Below are positions 11,581-26,137 of a DNA stretch of 64,000 nucleotides, in pieces. A model generated the notes under the pieces. It worked only from the letters and a program-made list of their open reading frames with translations. It was not told the origin of the DNA and did not search any database. The stretch comes from Eudorina sp. 2006-703-Eu-15 (taxonomy: Eukaryota; Chlorophyta; Chlorophyceae; Chlamydomonadales; Volvocaceae): the NCBI GenBank assembly GCA_003117195.1, contig BDSI01000004.1, positions 615,290-679,289 on the forward strand, written 5' to 3'. Position numbers and translations under genes: made by a program. Position 1 is the stretch's first letter; each line of letters starts with the position of its first letter.

Positions 11581-12900
11581 CGGCGCTAGGTGTGGGTGCG
11601 ATCGAGACGCTTGTGGGTGGACGAGAGGTGCGGGTGCAAGGTTGCTCTTCGTGCCCAGAAATCCGTGGTGGTGTCCTGGTGGAGTTGAGCGATCCGCGGG
11701 GCCTGTCTGTTCATTTGCGCACACCGGTTGTGGCGGTTCTACTACCTAGCTGCCGTCGGGAGGCTGCACGCTTGCTGGCATGTTGACCGTTGTTGACGCG
11801 GTGGATGGGATGAATCAGAATGGCAAGTCCTGTACGGGCAAACTGCGGGACAGCCTCTGCCGGTCCCTGGCAGGGCGAGACCGTTGGTGTTGAGTGGCTT
11901 TGTGGATGCCACAACTGTTGGCCGTGGCCAGTGAGGCACGTACTTTCAGGCGTCTGGTGTTGTCATCCGGGACACCAGCACAGGTCCCTGCTGGATCGAT
12001 TAATGTATGCTGCAACTGGGTAGTGCCTATTACCGGCACTACCCGTCATATGAGTCGGTCGTTCGTTCAGAATATATCGTTGATGTCCCTTATTGATTGG
12101 CTTATTGATCGATCCATGTTCACGTCTGCCCAATGCCCCCATCCGTACGCGTTGAAGTATAATTATGTGACAGTTGTTTTCGATCACGTACGGGGGTACG
12201 GCCGGTTGCGGCGCACGTGATCAAGCCGCGACAACTTGATCACACGATACAGCAACACTTGGCTACGGTCCAGCGTCGAACGCAATGCGAACGTGTGTTG
12301 CAGTGCAGGTTGTGTTTACGGACAGGATGTTTGTGCTCATACCTGGTAGATGAAGCTGGCTGCCCTCCTGTCACTGGATCATTGCGCAAGCCAACGATCA
12401 CCGATGTAACCAAAATATGTAACAGAACTGGAGAGCATGCCCAATTTCCACCACAATCAATCACGTACTTGTCCAAACGTCGGCCGTGTCGACGCGCTTC
12501 AGGCAAGCACCGCCCTGGGGTTCGATGCTACAAGATTTCACATCCGCCTTGAGCACCACAAGCCATAGCCAATCACAAGTAGAAAGCCAATGAGATACTT
12601 CCGAACCGTTCTATATCTGTTCGCAGCAACGCTGCCCACCTACATCATAAGTACGACTTCGACCCAAGGCGACATAACAAGATGACACAGGTGCTTCTCA
12701 GTTCTCGCCCCATGATTGGTGGGCAACGCACGACCCCGCACGACCCACTTAGCCACTGCCTCCCTGCAACAATGCTCGAACTGCGACGTTGATAAATGCA
12801 AGATTGACTGACTGGCTAACCTGCAGCTATGTACACCCCCCGATGCATACCCGGCATAGCAGCGGAAGACCAAGAATGGTGGTGTTCGTCCGCTCTCAAT
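11581..12900. other. tail-to-tail intergenic region / 3' UTRs
   Basis: Lies between the convergent stops of the methyltransferase (11580) and the MOR1 gene (12901). No coding potential was recognised. It is AT-richer than the coding flanks, as expected for 3' UTRs. Confidence 0.6.
12405..12422 (+). terminator. putative twin TGTAA poly(A) signals of the methyltransferase
   Basis: TGTAA occurs at 12405-12409 and again at 12418-12422, the first plus-strand TGTAA matches noticed after the stop at 11580. They would give an ~0.8-kb 3' UTR. Position-based inference. Confidence 0.35.
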
Positions 12901-15900
12901 TCAGTTGTTTGGACCCGCAGTGGCCGAGATGCTCTGGATCTTTCTCATGCGCTCCTGCAGGTCGCTCAAATCCTGCGCGACTCCTCCGCCCGGCACCGTG
13001 ATGGTCACCGACGTCCGCACGGGTAGGTCGTGCAGGTTTGTCTGCGCGGAGATAAGGGGACAATTCTCAGCGCCAACCAAACATGCACGACTTTCACACG
13101 CGCCTAACCAGAACAGCTGAGCCGACCCCGGGGAACAGCGTTTCAACACCCGCGGACTCCAATGCATGTAGGTCCAGGGCGCCGTAATTGAAGCATCCAC
13201 GATCAAGTACCGGAATGCAAGAAACAGCCGTGAGGCCAAGTATGCAACGAGATCAGACACAAATCCCAGACAGACGCTGACGACCATCATGTCACGGCAA
13301 CTTACGCTGAGACTGTTCATGCGGTTGCGTAGCTCATCCAAGTTGCCGACGCCGCGGAGGCGACCTGGCGATGCGGGGCTGTGGGGACGAGCCTCCGATG
13401 CCGCCAGCTTCTCAACAACTGCACGGCACGAATCCACAGGCGGCAGGATAGCAATGGCGTCAAACGAACAGCTGGCAATGGCCTTAAGCTTTGGCCCCTA
13501 CCATTTAATCCAGACCACTCGAGAGCACCCCACACCTCAAAACAAATATATGGGCCCACGTCCACCCCAGTGCAATCTACTTACTCGTCATGCGGTTGCT
13601 TGCTGCCCCCGATGACTCCCCGTCCGGTGTCCCCCAGCTGCTGCCGCTGGTGCCGTTGCCGCCATCGGATGTCTTGCCCCCAACCTTGCTCGGAGACACA
13701 GAGTGCTCTGGCGCCGTCACCGTGGCCGCAGCGGACGCCGCGTGCTGGAGCTGAAGCCGCACCTTGGAGAGCCCGCGCTGCAGGAACGTCTTGAAGTACG
13801 GGCTCACCTACGCACGGACGGGAAGAGACGTGACGTGTTGCTGCATATCGCTTAACAGGGACACGACGTGCGCTCGTTTTGTTCCTTGCGGAGGGCGGCA
13901 GGCGTGCAACTCGTACCTGGCTGAGCATCTGGTTCTGGACGTCGATGTTGGGGTTCGCCTCGATGAAGTGATGGAGGTCCACGAGCGCCTGTCGTTCACA
14001 AGCCAAGCGGGGCGCGGCAATCGGGTTTGTTTTGCGGTTTGTTTTTCCAGCTCTCGTTCTCGTCCATCAGAACCCGCGCTCGGGCGACCTCAAGGCCATA
14101 CCTGATTTGACTGGCCTTTGTCGCCGATGCGCTTGAAGATGGTGGCCAAGATGTTTCGAGCCTCTTGGTCGTCGGAGGCTGGACGCGTGAACTCATCGCT
14201 GGAGGGCCGGAGGCTGAGGGCCCCAGGAGCCGTAATGGAGGCCTGGGTGGGCAGCGGCTCGGATGACACCACGCTCGGCGGGGCCGTGATGGAAGCCGAC
14301 GGAGCAAGAGACGGCACCGACGCAGAGCTCGCCAGCTTCTGGGCCACTGCGCTCGTGGTTACGGGCGGCATCGCATTGGTGCTCAGAGGCGCGAGCACTT
14401 GCGGCTGCTGCGGTTGTGGCCTGGGTGCCGGCGGCTCCGCTGCGCTGTGGACGGCCGCGACTGCGGCAGCGGGCGGCGGCGCCGCGCGAGCGCGGGGCAC
14501 CGCCGTCGCTGCAGCGGCAGAGGTCGACGCAACCTCGCCATTGGGTGCTGCAGCCGGCCTCGGCGCCGCCGCAGCGGCCATGAGCGTTGCCGCCCCGCCG
14601 GCAATCTGCGATGTCCGCTGCAGCGTTTCCAGGTTCAACCGGATGTAGGGCAGCATGACCATCTCCTCGATGCTCTCCTTGACGCCTGCAGCCACAGGGA
14701 GATCCGCTCCGTTTCAGCTTAAAGAAGAAGAAGAAGAAGGCACTAAAGGCTTTCAAAGCCTGCCTCCCAGGCTCACCCTGCATGGATTCGACGTCCTTGT
14801 AGATGTCGTAGCCGCGGTGCTTGCACAGCTCGTGCAGCATTGTCTTCACCATGCGCAGAGGTTTGTCCTCCTGCGCGTGGATCAAGGCACACGTGGTATC
14901 ACAGCCCAGCTCAACTAAAGGCTACACTCAGACAGTGCGAGAAGCGCATGCATTCTTACAATGGAGCCGCGGCGGCGGACCTCCTCGGCTCCCAGGTCCT
15001 GCATGTACCGGTGGATGTGCACCAGCACCTCCGCGACGTTGAGGGTCTGCATCAACGGGCCAAGTCCAAAAGGAATTACGTTTCTGTGTCAACCGACCAG
15101 CAGCACCGAGCAAGAGCTCCAAGCATGCAAGCGACCCCACCGGAATCAGCGCGCCCAGCTGCTTTGTCATCTTGATCAGGCACTTAACGACCATGTCGTT
15201 CCATCGCAGCAGCATCTCCGCCGCGCCCCCGTCAGGACCAGCTGTCGCCGGGTGCACCATCTCGTAGATACGCGGGTTTGGCTCGCGCAGGCAGTAGATG
15301 AAGCCGCCGAACAGGCCCGGCCTACATCAGTGAAGAACCGCACATTAGCCGCTGAGCGCTGACTGAGGATCTGTAAAACTCTCAAAAACCAAGGGTGTAC
15401 TGCAACCTCAAGAGGACGTGTGTGCCCTCCAAAGGGCGGTTGTACGGCTTATGGTGCCTGTTAAGGTCGTCGCAAAGGCGTGAAGGAGTGGTTTACGGAT
15501 TCTGCAGCTATCGCAGCTCAGCGATAGGCCGTCCTCACCCGGCCTGCCGACCGAACAAAGGCGGCTTTATAATGATTGCAGATGCCCTTACTTAAACGGC
15601 GGACATACAGATGCGTGCAGGCACGTCAGCCTGCCGAGGACGCACCTGTTGGCGTGCTCGAGTAGCTTCATGATGAGCATGTTAACGGCCTTGAGCAGGC
15701 CGTCGCCGTCCGGCACCTGCAGGCACCGCGATGGTGAACGTGGTTGAGATTACCCAATGGCACGTTTGGTAATTCTCAAGGCACCAGGGGCGGTAAGCCC
15801 TGTATCCCCCAAACGGGTCCGCTGGAAGACTGCACGCACCTGTCGCAGTCGCGCGTCGATGAGGCACGCGATCAGCACGCTGCAGAGCCGCCGGAGCGCA

Positions 15901-18900
15901 CTGTCGCTGAGGGCCGTGGTCAGTGACGTGATGTTGCACAGGTTCATCAGCGCATTGACGCTGTACTTGCAGGCGCGGGCGTTGTACACGGGACCGCCGG
16001 GCAGGCACATCGTCGAGGCCGCGGCGTCCGCCAGCGACTGCGAAAGATGCAGACGGCAGCGAGCGCACGTTTAATGGTTGGCTCGATCCACGATTCACGA
16101 GTTAGCCCAAGAGGGCAAGCGGAGCGGCAACCCGTGCGTCAAGGCCCTGACTGACTGACCTGTTCGATCTTCTGTGACAACAGGTGCACCAGCTCATCCG
16201 CGTTCCGCGGGTCCATGAGCAGCGCCACCACGTGCGGGCCGTGCTTGTCGATCTCCATGTAGCTGTAGCAAATCAGCTTCATGGCTTGCGTGGCGCCCTC
16301 CCAGTCCTCGCCTGTGTTAATGCAACTCCTTGCGTTTTATGGTGCGTCGATTGTGCACATGTGTTTGTACAGCTGTACGGGATGCCTTCGCAATCTCCAG
16401 CAACTACTGGCTCTGTGGATGCACAACACATGTGCCGATTGGACACGTATCTCACCTTGCAGGCTATCGTGCATGATGACCCAGTTGCGCATGGTGGCCT
16501 CCTCATCTGCGCCCTGCAGTGGGAAGAAAGGCTCGGTAATTGACGTGGGCAGTCAGTCGGTAAGGCGCCAGCGGGCAAAGACCCACCTCCAGGGCCAACA
16601 GCGCCGCGGCCCCGCGGCCTTGCGGCTGGGACGCCTGCACGTTCAGCGAGCCAAAGCGACTGACAACGGGGGAGTTGACCCTGTGAATCTCGTATGCCAT
16701 AGGATCGGCAACGGCCGGCTGCGGTGGGGGCCTGTCCGGGCTGGCCGGCATGGGCATCGCGACCGACACCGTCGAGGCTGCGACTGCGCCGCGCGCTGAG
16801 TAGCTCTCCATGAGCCCTCCGCGGCCGCCAGGCGACGCCGCCGAAGTCCCGTTGGCAGACCCCATGCCGATGCCCGATCGCCGCATCGGCGAGGGCGGGC
16901 GCCGGGGTGTTGCGTGTGCAGCCACCGGAGAAACCATCATGGGGTCGTCTTGCTGGCTCTGGGGGAACGCATCAGGCCATCAGCAATATACACGCATGGC
17001 CAAGTAGTTCAGCGAGATGTTTACACACGGCCACCAGAAATCGCATGAGCCGCTTCGGATGCTCCACCTATGAAGCCATGGATTGATGTGGGCACGTACG
17101 TACGTGCAACTTAGGTGACGTCACTGCGCGGTGACGCCATGATGCGTAGCGGCCTTCCCTTTGCAAGTCAAGCAGCGGGATACTGTCTTATTCTGCGGTC
17201 GCGTACCTGCACAGAAAGGCCGTACTCGGCGGCCTTGTAGCCAGGCTGGTTGCCAGCTTTCGCCAAGCGGTTGGTCACAGCCTTCATGCGCTCCTCGATC
17301 AAGGACTTCTGCTGGTCCGTCAGCCGGCCCAAGTAGTCCCAGATCGCTGCACGTCAGAACGAGAGCGCATGAGAGTCGGTCAGGTAGCATATACGGGCAT
17401 GTGCAATGGTCGACGTGAAATGACGACACACCGCAGCCCATGACCCGCCGTGTTGCCCATGAATCGTGCACGCTTACCATGCCCTTCGATGCAGTACAGG
17501 ATTTCCATGACACTGAGGCAGGCGGCGCGGACAGCGGTGTCGCGCTCAGCCACTAAACGCGCAACGGCGGCCATGACGCTGTCGTTTGCCGCTGCCGAAC
17601 CGCTCGCTGGCCGACCGCCGGCGTTCGACGAGCCGCGGTACACAGACGGCCCCGTGCGCTCAACAATCGCCGCGATTTCGTCCATGCACACAACGCGCGT
17701 CTTGCTGTTTTTGGACTCCAGGCCGTCCTGCAATGCACCAAGAAACAAGCTCGATAAAAAGTGAACAGCAGACGTATCTTCATAGGTGGTTGAAGGGCAG
17801 TTGTTGCCGTGTCCCTATCCTAAGACAGCACAACGCGCACCCACCTTGACGAACGCCACGACCTTCCCGGGCGGGTGCACTAGTGCAATCCGCTTCAGCA
17901 GCTCCCTGTGCTCGGCCTGTTCCAACATAACAACGCCACAGGCGTCAGGGCCTGACCATGCCTGTCGTGGCCACCACAGAGATCCGGGTAGAATGCAAAG
18001 AGCCTGATTGTTTAACGAGTGCCCTGACCTTCAGCTTGTCCTGGTTGTGACCCGACTTCTCCACCAGGGCCGGCAGGATCAGCTTGGCCTCGTACTCCGA
18101 GATCCTGCGACAAAAATGTCAAATGTGTGACAGGTGAGGCGACAGGTCCAGGGCCGAGGTGTGGCAGGGTGCGGCATGTGGCAGGATGGGGCGCGTGGCA
18201 AGGATGGGCATGGGCATGTGGCGGCCAGCAGCAGAACAGCGCGGCACAAGTACCTTCCGCAAGCGAGGGAAGGTTGTAGAGCTCACCGGTAACCGCGCTC
18301 GATCATCATGTCCAAAAGCACCTTCAACATCTCGAGCACCTTGACCAGCGACGCAGTGTTGGACTCCAGGATACGCAGCGTCGACCACCTGTGCAGCGGA
18401 ATCACCACAGAAGGATGCATGTGGATCCCGACACGCTTTTGAAGCTCTCGGGTCGGACAAACGCTTACTTAGCACCCACGGCAGCGGTAGAACCGCAAAG
18501 CCGCAATGCACTCATTAAACACTAGACACACCGGAAGAGTAGGTCCACGACGGCGATGACGTCGTCGTACGAGTCCGGGAGGCTCCGAGCCACCATGTCC
18601 GCGGCCTCACAGTGCTTCTTGAAGTCCTGCGGTCACACGGCAGGTGTGCAACATACCGGTTGACTGCATTGCGCGTCCGAACGCGCGTGACGGCGGCTTC
18701 AGGGTTCAGGACGCACCTTGCTGAACGCGGCAGCTCTCAACGCTGGGCTCAACATCTGGCTGAACTCGGCCTCCAGAGTTTGCGGCTCGTCGGGCATTAT
18801 CTGGAGCTTGGCCGGCCGGAAGCGGCCCTGCGAACCAGCGAGCAAATCGTCGGGACTAAGCGCCGGCCTTGTAACGGTTGCATTATACAGTGTACCCATA

Positions 18901-21900
18901 TGGCCAACGACGTACAGGCACCATCGCGAAACACAGTCGACGGCCGATTAACGCAGTCGAAACACAGTCGACGGCAGCGACATCTGGATACCTTCTTGGC
19001 GCGATCCTCTTTGCGGTTGTCCGGCATGATGAGCGGCCCGGCGTCACTGGCCAATGCAGCTGCTGCGACTGAGCCAATCGTCGACCTACAACGCAAACCA
19101 GGGGGGCATTGTTCTGGCAAGCATGCTCGAACCAAATCCCAAGTAAATTAGGAGACGGCAAACACTTACTTCGAAACCCCGCCGGCCTTTGCCGTCGCAG
19201 GTCGTGCTGAGGCACCGCTTGCCGGAACCGTCTTCGCGATGCTCGTGGTGGACGACCGCAGCGACGCTGCAGAGCTCCGAACCTAAGGAAAGAAAAAGAA
19301 ATCCAGTGAACATTTGGCGCAACGTTTTTGGCAGTGCTGCAGCTAACACCGACGGTACGTTCCGCGCAGACTGCTCACCCCAGACGCTGCAGGCTTTCCA
19401 GCGGGGCCAGTCGCCGCTGACCCAAAGGAGGCCACGGCCGCCACAGGAACCGGCGCGCCCGTGATCTTGCTGATCGCGTCCATGGCGGGCTTACGAGACG
19501 CGCTGTCCAGGCTCTGCGCAGCGGCTCCCAACTCCGCGGCACCGACCGTCTGCATGGCGCATGGATTCGAACAATTGTGGCATCCAGGGCTTCAGGTAAT
19601 CAACGGGCGACCAAAACCCAGCACCAGCACTCACCACTGGGACGGCCCATTGTCCCTTAGGCTGGCAGCCAGTCATACTGCTTGTGACGCCCGGGAGCAC
19701 TCACATGTGCTACGTGTGAGAACGGGAACACACACGGGCGGGTCTCTTATCTAAACACACTCACGCATGACTCACCTCCACCAGCGCGGTCATGAGCTTG
19801 GACGCAGCGTCGCGGACCTCTGCGGCCTTGTCAGCCGAGCCTGTGGCACCCGCACGCAGGGCGTCCGGCACGCAGTCGCCGACCTTCCCGCCAGCCACGA
19901 GAGCCGCCAGCCACTTGAGCGTCTCCGCCTTGCCATCCGCCGTAATTTTGCTGCTCACGTAAAACTGCAGCAGGTGGAAGCGGCGTGTGCTGGCTGGTCG
20001 GACGAAAATCAAAGGAGAATATGACGCGCATGGTTCAATGGGAAAACTTACGTCCATGACATCCGGCATGACGCAGCTTGCACTGGTCACGGCCACCCAG
20101 GCGTCCAGCATCTCCGTGACCGCCGACCGCACCTTCAGAATACAGAGGGGCAAGGTCCGTGGAGAATGTGAGCGAATCGAACGCGGCGGCTGACGATGAC
20201 AGGCACTACTGTCGCAGCGCAGCAATACTGGTGGCGGTCTGGGTTTGGCTTTACTAGCCCGTGGGTTCAACACTAACCGTTTGTTTTTGGTCCGTGATGT
20301 TCTTGACTGCAGGTGCAAGCAGCGGCCGGCCCTGCCGGTCAACGGCTTTCCCCATGGCCTTCGCAATGCGCCCGAGCACCGTCAGCGCCTGGGTGGTGAG
20401 ATTCTTGTTGGAGTCCGCCATGCGCTTCTTCAGCTCCGGCAGCAGGTCACCGGTCTGCGGCGATCAGATAAAAAGAATTCAACCATTTGGCAGCAGGCCC
20501 TTCATCATGATCATGTCCAACAGCAAGGCGCTGGACAGCCACAGGTGTGCACACATGCGGACCGCGGGGCATCCGTGTGCAGAACACGAGCGCACCTGCG
20601 GCTGAATGCGGTTGCCGGCCTGAGTCAAAATAGCCTCAATGGCGTCCAGGCCCGCTTTGCGTTCCTTCCAGTTGGAGCTGCCAAGCTGCGTGACGAGCTC
20701 GCTGGTAATGAGCCCGCTGATGTCCGTGCGCGGCAGCAGATCGTCCGGATCGAATGCGGCAGCAGCAGCGGAGGCTGCGCCCGCCGGCCCGCTGCCTGCG
20801 CCGCCCTTGGCACCGCCCTTGGCGGCGCCAGCACCGCCCTTGGCCGGCGCCGAAGCGCGCGAGACGCGCGTCGGTTCGGGCTTAGGCAGGTCCGCGTTTT
20901 TCGCGAACTCACCGTCGATGGCCGTCATGAGCGCGGGCTTCACATCCGCTCTGATCATATCGCCGAGCGGGGGGCCCAGGAAACTGCGCGGACACGGAAC
21001 CAGAGGCGCGCACTGTAGCTGTTGCGGCTGTCCTTGCCGGATGTACAGTAAAGCGGATCCCATGACCCGGCACAGCGTGACACCACGAAACGAATAGCAG
21101 CGACGTATGCCGCGTTCAAGGCAAGTCTGAGATTCAACTGGACGCGAACGCACCGGTACATGACGCCCAAGAGCTGAATGGCGGAGTTGCGCACACCCGC
21201 GTTCGCGGACCCCAGGTCCTCCTTGGCCCAGTTCAGCAACGCACGGACGTCCATGCCTGCCAGCCCAAACTCCAGGATGGCCCGTGCGATCCAGTTGATG
21301 GCCTCGCTCTGGACTTTCGGGTTCTTGTGCGCCGCCGCCTTCTTGTGGAGCTGCGACATGACAAACTGCGGCCCAACCGCCTCCGCGAAGCTGGTCAATG
21401 TCTCGAAGCTGGGCTGCTTCAGCTTCAGGTCCGCGACCTGGAGCAGACATAACGCGATACCCCAACGCCGATTCAAGCTTTGCATCAAATCCGAGATACC
21501 TCGCGATGGCAACCCATGCGATGAGACCAGTGCACGGCAGAAGCGGGCATGACAGCAGAGGGCCAAGGCCCCCTGTTAACGCACCTTGTCGATGATGCCA
21601 CCGATGCAGGTGAAGGCATCGCGCTTGCTGAAGGCAGGACAACCTGCCGTGATCGCCCGCAGCACTTCCATTACTTTGGCCATCACCTACAAGGAACCAC
21701 CAGTGATTGCGCCACACACACACAAACCAGAACGCTGCACCTCATGTAAGCTTGCACGCGATGATCAGGCCCCCTACCTGGAAATTCTTCTCGCCCCATC
21801 CCGGCACGTGCGACACTGCTTGGGCGATAGTGCTGCCGTTGCTGGCTGCGACGCCGGGCTCGCTGACGAAGCTCACCAGACGTTCGGTGGCGTCCAGACG

Positions 21901-24900
21901 CACCTAAGTTGGGCAGTTCAGGACAAAGGTCGGTCAGCGGCGATGGCAACGGGAGCCCGTGTGGCGGCGGTGCAGAAAAGTTGCTTGCCTTCCATTGGTC
22001 GTCCTGCAGCTCCTTTACGGTGGCCTCGCCAACCAGGTCAGTCAGAGCGGCGACGGCCTGGTCACGAGAAAGGGCACCCGCCGCTAGGCTGGCCTCGTCA
22101 TCCCCATCCCCGCCACCTGCAGATAGAATCAACAGGTCAGCCACGACCTAGACCCTAGACCTACACAATACGCGACCGAAATATGCGTGAAGACCATAAC
22201 TCACCTGCCGCTTTCTTCGATGCGCCCGCCCCCGCTGGAGCCGAACCCGTCGCGCCGCTGCTACCCCCAGAAGCAGATGCTGGCTTGGCGGATGGCGCTG
22301 GCCGCGTCGACGCCGGGAGGCGCGACTTCAGGCTGAGTGTGGGCGCGGGCGCCCGAGCCGCCTGCAATCACGTCAGGTACACTGTGACGTGTTGGCTGCA
22401 CAAGCGCACGCACCCATCGTTGTGCAGCCTACTTCAATCGTTACCACGGTCGAGGTACTATTACTTGCGAATTGACACCACGCACCACCACTACGTCGCA
22501 TGCTAGCATGCGGGCCACGGCACCCGTGTCTGATGAACCCAAGAGATGCGATCACGGTCAATCCTTGGCGCGGAAGTATACATGAAGTGGGAAGTAGCGC
22601 CCTAACAAGCACACTTGCAGATGGACAGTCCGGCGCGCCGTAGACGTCCAACCACTGTGCTCACAGGCGAAGCAGCTGCGGCTGCAACCGGGGCTGAGGA
22701 CGCCGCCGCTGGAGCGGAAGCCGTGTTCCCGCCGCCCATCGCCTCGGCAACCATGTCCTGAACATGCGGGGGCAAGTTGCATGTTAGAGAGGATCAGGTG
22801 TGCAGCACATCGGAGAGGATTAGGTGTATAGCATGAGGTATCCGGCAACTGGTGTACGATTCTTCCGACACTATGACCCCGTTTGCCCTGACGTGGACAC
22901 TCCCAACACTCCAAGAACTCGAACCCCTGACAACCAATCATGAACTTGCCTGCAGCTTCTTCTTGCGAGCATCGTCGAGTTTGGCACCGAACTTCTCCAG
23001 GATGGCGGTGTTGCCGAACTGCACATGGCGGCACGTTTCGCCACTTCCCTTTAAACCAGTACCTTCAAAGCTTTCCTGCCTTAGCGCGAGCACAGGCAGG
23101 ACCGCAAAGACTTCCAGGCATATCCTGAGCTTTCATGCGGAAATGCACAGATCCCAATTACATGATTGTGTACAAGCGCCGTGCCCTGCCGTACCCGCAC
23201 AGTGAATGCCGCCATGAAACCCATTGCAGCTTCGCGCAAAGCGGGCGAGGCTTCCTCAGCGCCCTTCGCCGCCGCGCCCATCAGCGGCGCCACGAGCTGC
23301 TTCAGGTTTGCCTTGGGCTCCTGTGGGCAGAGCGAGGGTTCATCGGGTATAACGGTGGAGATTACGCCACGAAGACGAAAGCCGTGCGCTGATAACAAGT
23401 CATGTATATCCACCCGGACCGCTTCCAGTAAGACCCTGCCTCGGTGCTTCGACCAGGATACGGCAGTGAAGAGAACATAATGAGAATCAACAAAACCCCT
23501 GCGACCAGTGCGCACCTGGGTCACCGCACCGGCTAGCCACTTGTAGGTATCCTCCTTGACCTTCGGGTTGGCATGCCCCATGGCCTCTGAAAGACCGCAC
23601 CGCCAACACAGCGGGCGACAGGGCGACAGTTCGTTATCTTCTTTACCAACGAGGTCAGCACCCGAACCCAAACATGTGACAGGATTTGCGCACACAGTCA
23701 GTTCCAGCCTGGGAATGATGCATAGCGCCCTTCCCGGAACCTGCGCCAGGACCATATGCGCACCGTATATGCACGATGCATGCATTCGCTCACAGTCGGC
23801 TGATCCTCACCCGTCAGGTCCTCAACGACTTCCTGGAGGCTCCAGCAGTATTTGTGCATGTAGCTCAGCGCGGTCGACACAGCCGTACCCACGTTGCTGT
23901 TCTTCTCCTGTGTTGCGGCGTTCAGCAACCCACGTCAGGACTTGAAACAACCGAGTAGCTGCTTGCGCACTGTGCATGTACCTGCCAGCTTCAAACTCCC
24001 ACTCATGACCCAATCTCGCCTGCCGATGGCCCGATATTTCGGTAGAGTCTGTGCGATGCAATGTTAACGTGTGATTTGAAGTTCGTCGCTCCTTTCCACG
24101 CACCTTAAACTTCTCCAGCAGCGGTCCCGCCAGGTTGCGCGCCCACGACGAGAAATCCTTCCGCAGGCCCTTTGCGAGGAGACCGCAGCAGTTGATGGAC
24201 TCTGCCACGACGACCACATTGCTGTCCTTGGCAATGATCTGTGTTTTGAGTAAGCCAGACACAGGGGGCCACGCGTTATGTGACCGTGCCAGAGTTGCAA
24301 CATTAAGGTGGTGGCACATACGCCGCACGGCCAGCGGCTCCGAGGAGCCCACCTCTCCACAATCACCCAAAGGCCACACCAGACAACAAGGGTTCTGCTC
24401 ACCTTGCGCAGCTCACGCATCAGGTCACCATAGTCGCCTGACGCGATGCGGGGGGTGTCCGCCAGCCCCTTCAGGAGCAACACCGCATCACGGCGCTCCG
24501 TCCACTTCTTCTCTTCTAGTTTATCCCAGAAGTTGTCGGCTTTGAGCTCCGAGAGGATCTTCTTTGGGTCCACGAAGTCGTATGGATCAGCCTACAGGAA
24601 CGCACCAACGTTGATGGCCCTAACGGATGTGTTTGGTGCATTCCTCTTTCGAAATGTATTCCTCTTTTTCAAACATCAGTCGCAGGCTAGGGTACCGCAT
24701 CCAGACCGCGCCATCACCGCAAAGGAAACACACCTCCGGGGGCGGCTCGTCCTCCGCCACCACAGCGGCGGCGCTTCCAGAGCCTGCCCCGCCGCTGGGC
24801 CCCAATCCCTGCTCCCGAAGGTCAGCCGCCTTGGCCTGCTGCTTGCGCGTCAGCCGAGCCGGCTTCTCAGGAGGGTCTGCGGCCGCCATTAACCGGTTGA

Positions 24901-26137
24901 TCTCCTCCTTCATGGCATCGCGCATCTTATCGAAAAGCAACGTGCGCACGGTGTCCTGGCCCATCCACCTCGATAGCTCCACCTGTCACGGAAGGTGAAA
25001 TGCATCATCACCTAAGCACAACGCCGTAGGCACACCGCATAGCTCAAACATGCGTGCCTAACAAACACTGCGCATGCCCAGCTTCCGCTTACCACCAGCT
25101 CTTTGACCTTGTCGCGCGCTTTCCCATCCTTGGACTCGAACAGAGACGGTAACGCCTTGATGATGGGCTGGGGCGCCACGACGCGGTGACCGAAGAGCCT
25201 GTCACACAGCGGCAGGACGCAGTTATGACGGCACCAGCGTTGGCCGGAGCAACACCCAAGCTGAGCCCGTTTCCTATGCCAAGGGGATCGGCTGCATGGT
25301 ACGCCCTACGGGTGACTTACTTGATTGCCGTGTACTGCAGCTCCAGCGCCGCAACCACGACCTTTGGGTTCTTGTTGCTCAGGCCAGACACAAGGGCCTC
25401 CTGCAAAGAAATACGCAACAATGGCACGCCAGCAACCCGGAGCCTCAGGATAAGCTCTGCTGGCCTGGGTGTGCATAGCGCATTGTTACACGCCGTGGTG
25501 CTCACCGTAACTTTCTCCGCCTGTTCCAGCTCGATGAATAGCATTAATGCATCGCAAGCCTTGACCAACGTGCTGGTCCGGGCGCTGAGGCACTTGGCCG
25601 CGATGTTTGCGCACGTGCGCTCGCAAATCCTGTCGCACACCGCGTGGACACAAGGCTCAGCGGCGCCGCCATGGTATCTGGGTGCCCCCCAACTGGTCAT
25701 GAACAGAAACCCAGGTCGCTGGCCTGGAACTTTAAGGCCCAGAGGCGCAAGGGGGCCCTCCGTCACCCTTCTCTACCTGGCCGCGTGTTGTTCCGAAGCC
25801 TTCGCAAGGAACGCGATGAGAGCATCGAGGGCTTTGTCAACAGCTGCTGCGTTCGACTCTGTCACAGCCTTCGGAAATAGCGGAGCTGTGGGTAGGAAGT
25901 TGAGCATGCGGGCAACAGAGCGGGCTGTTTATGGCTGTCCCACCCAAAACATCAGCAAACATTTGACACACCGAATTCAGAGAGACGTGGATCAGCATCG
26001 TCATATATTTCCCGGCACGCCGCTGTAATGTCCTCATAAGCTGCTACCCTAGCCTTCCAGTTCGAATGCGCAATCCGCTCCGGCAGTGGGAGTTTCTTTG
26101 CTTCAGCAAGCTCGCGCACGTCCTTATCGTCAGACAT
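12901..26137 (-). CDS. MOR1: MOR1/XMAP215/ch-TOG family microtubule polymerase (TOG-array protein)
   Basis: 2271 aa in 45 exons, all phases consistent. First bases down to last, minus: 26137-25972, 25885-25777, 25629-25506, 25400-25321, 25198-25093, 24982-24734, 24591-24403, 24238-24104, 23907-23811, 23586-23516, 23320-23195, 23018-22950, 22757-22665, 22361-22205, 22116-21989, 21903-21778, 21686-21585, 21437-21154, 20983-20596, 20454-20278, 20132-20052, 19964-19776, 19549-19379, 19282-19170, 19085-18992, 18827-18717, 18626-18532, 18388-18287, 18104-18029, 17916-17845, 17727-17478, 17346-17207, 16958-16587, 16513-16456, 16311-16160, 16037-15840, 15716-15646, 15321-15141, 15046-14960, 14870-14777, 14685-14102, 13988-13917, 13807-13585, 13418-13306, 13041-12901. 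The N-terminus (AEAKKLPLPERIAHSNWKAR) matches plant MOR1. TOG1 spans ~1-195, TOG2 ~280-507, TOG3 ~590-803, TOG4 ~885-1080, TOG5 ~1210-1490, with Ala/Ser-rich linkers. EEVRRRGS and EDKPLRMVKTMLHEL in the C-terminal third are MOR1 hallmarks. It adds tubulin to plus ends and organises spindle and cortical microtubules. Two introns use GC donors (after 22950 and 21989). Introns are short and nearly repeat-free. Confidence 0.93.
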
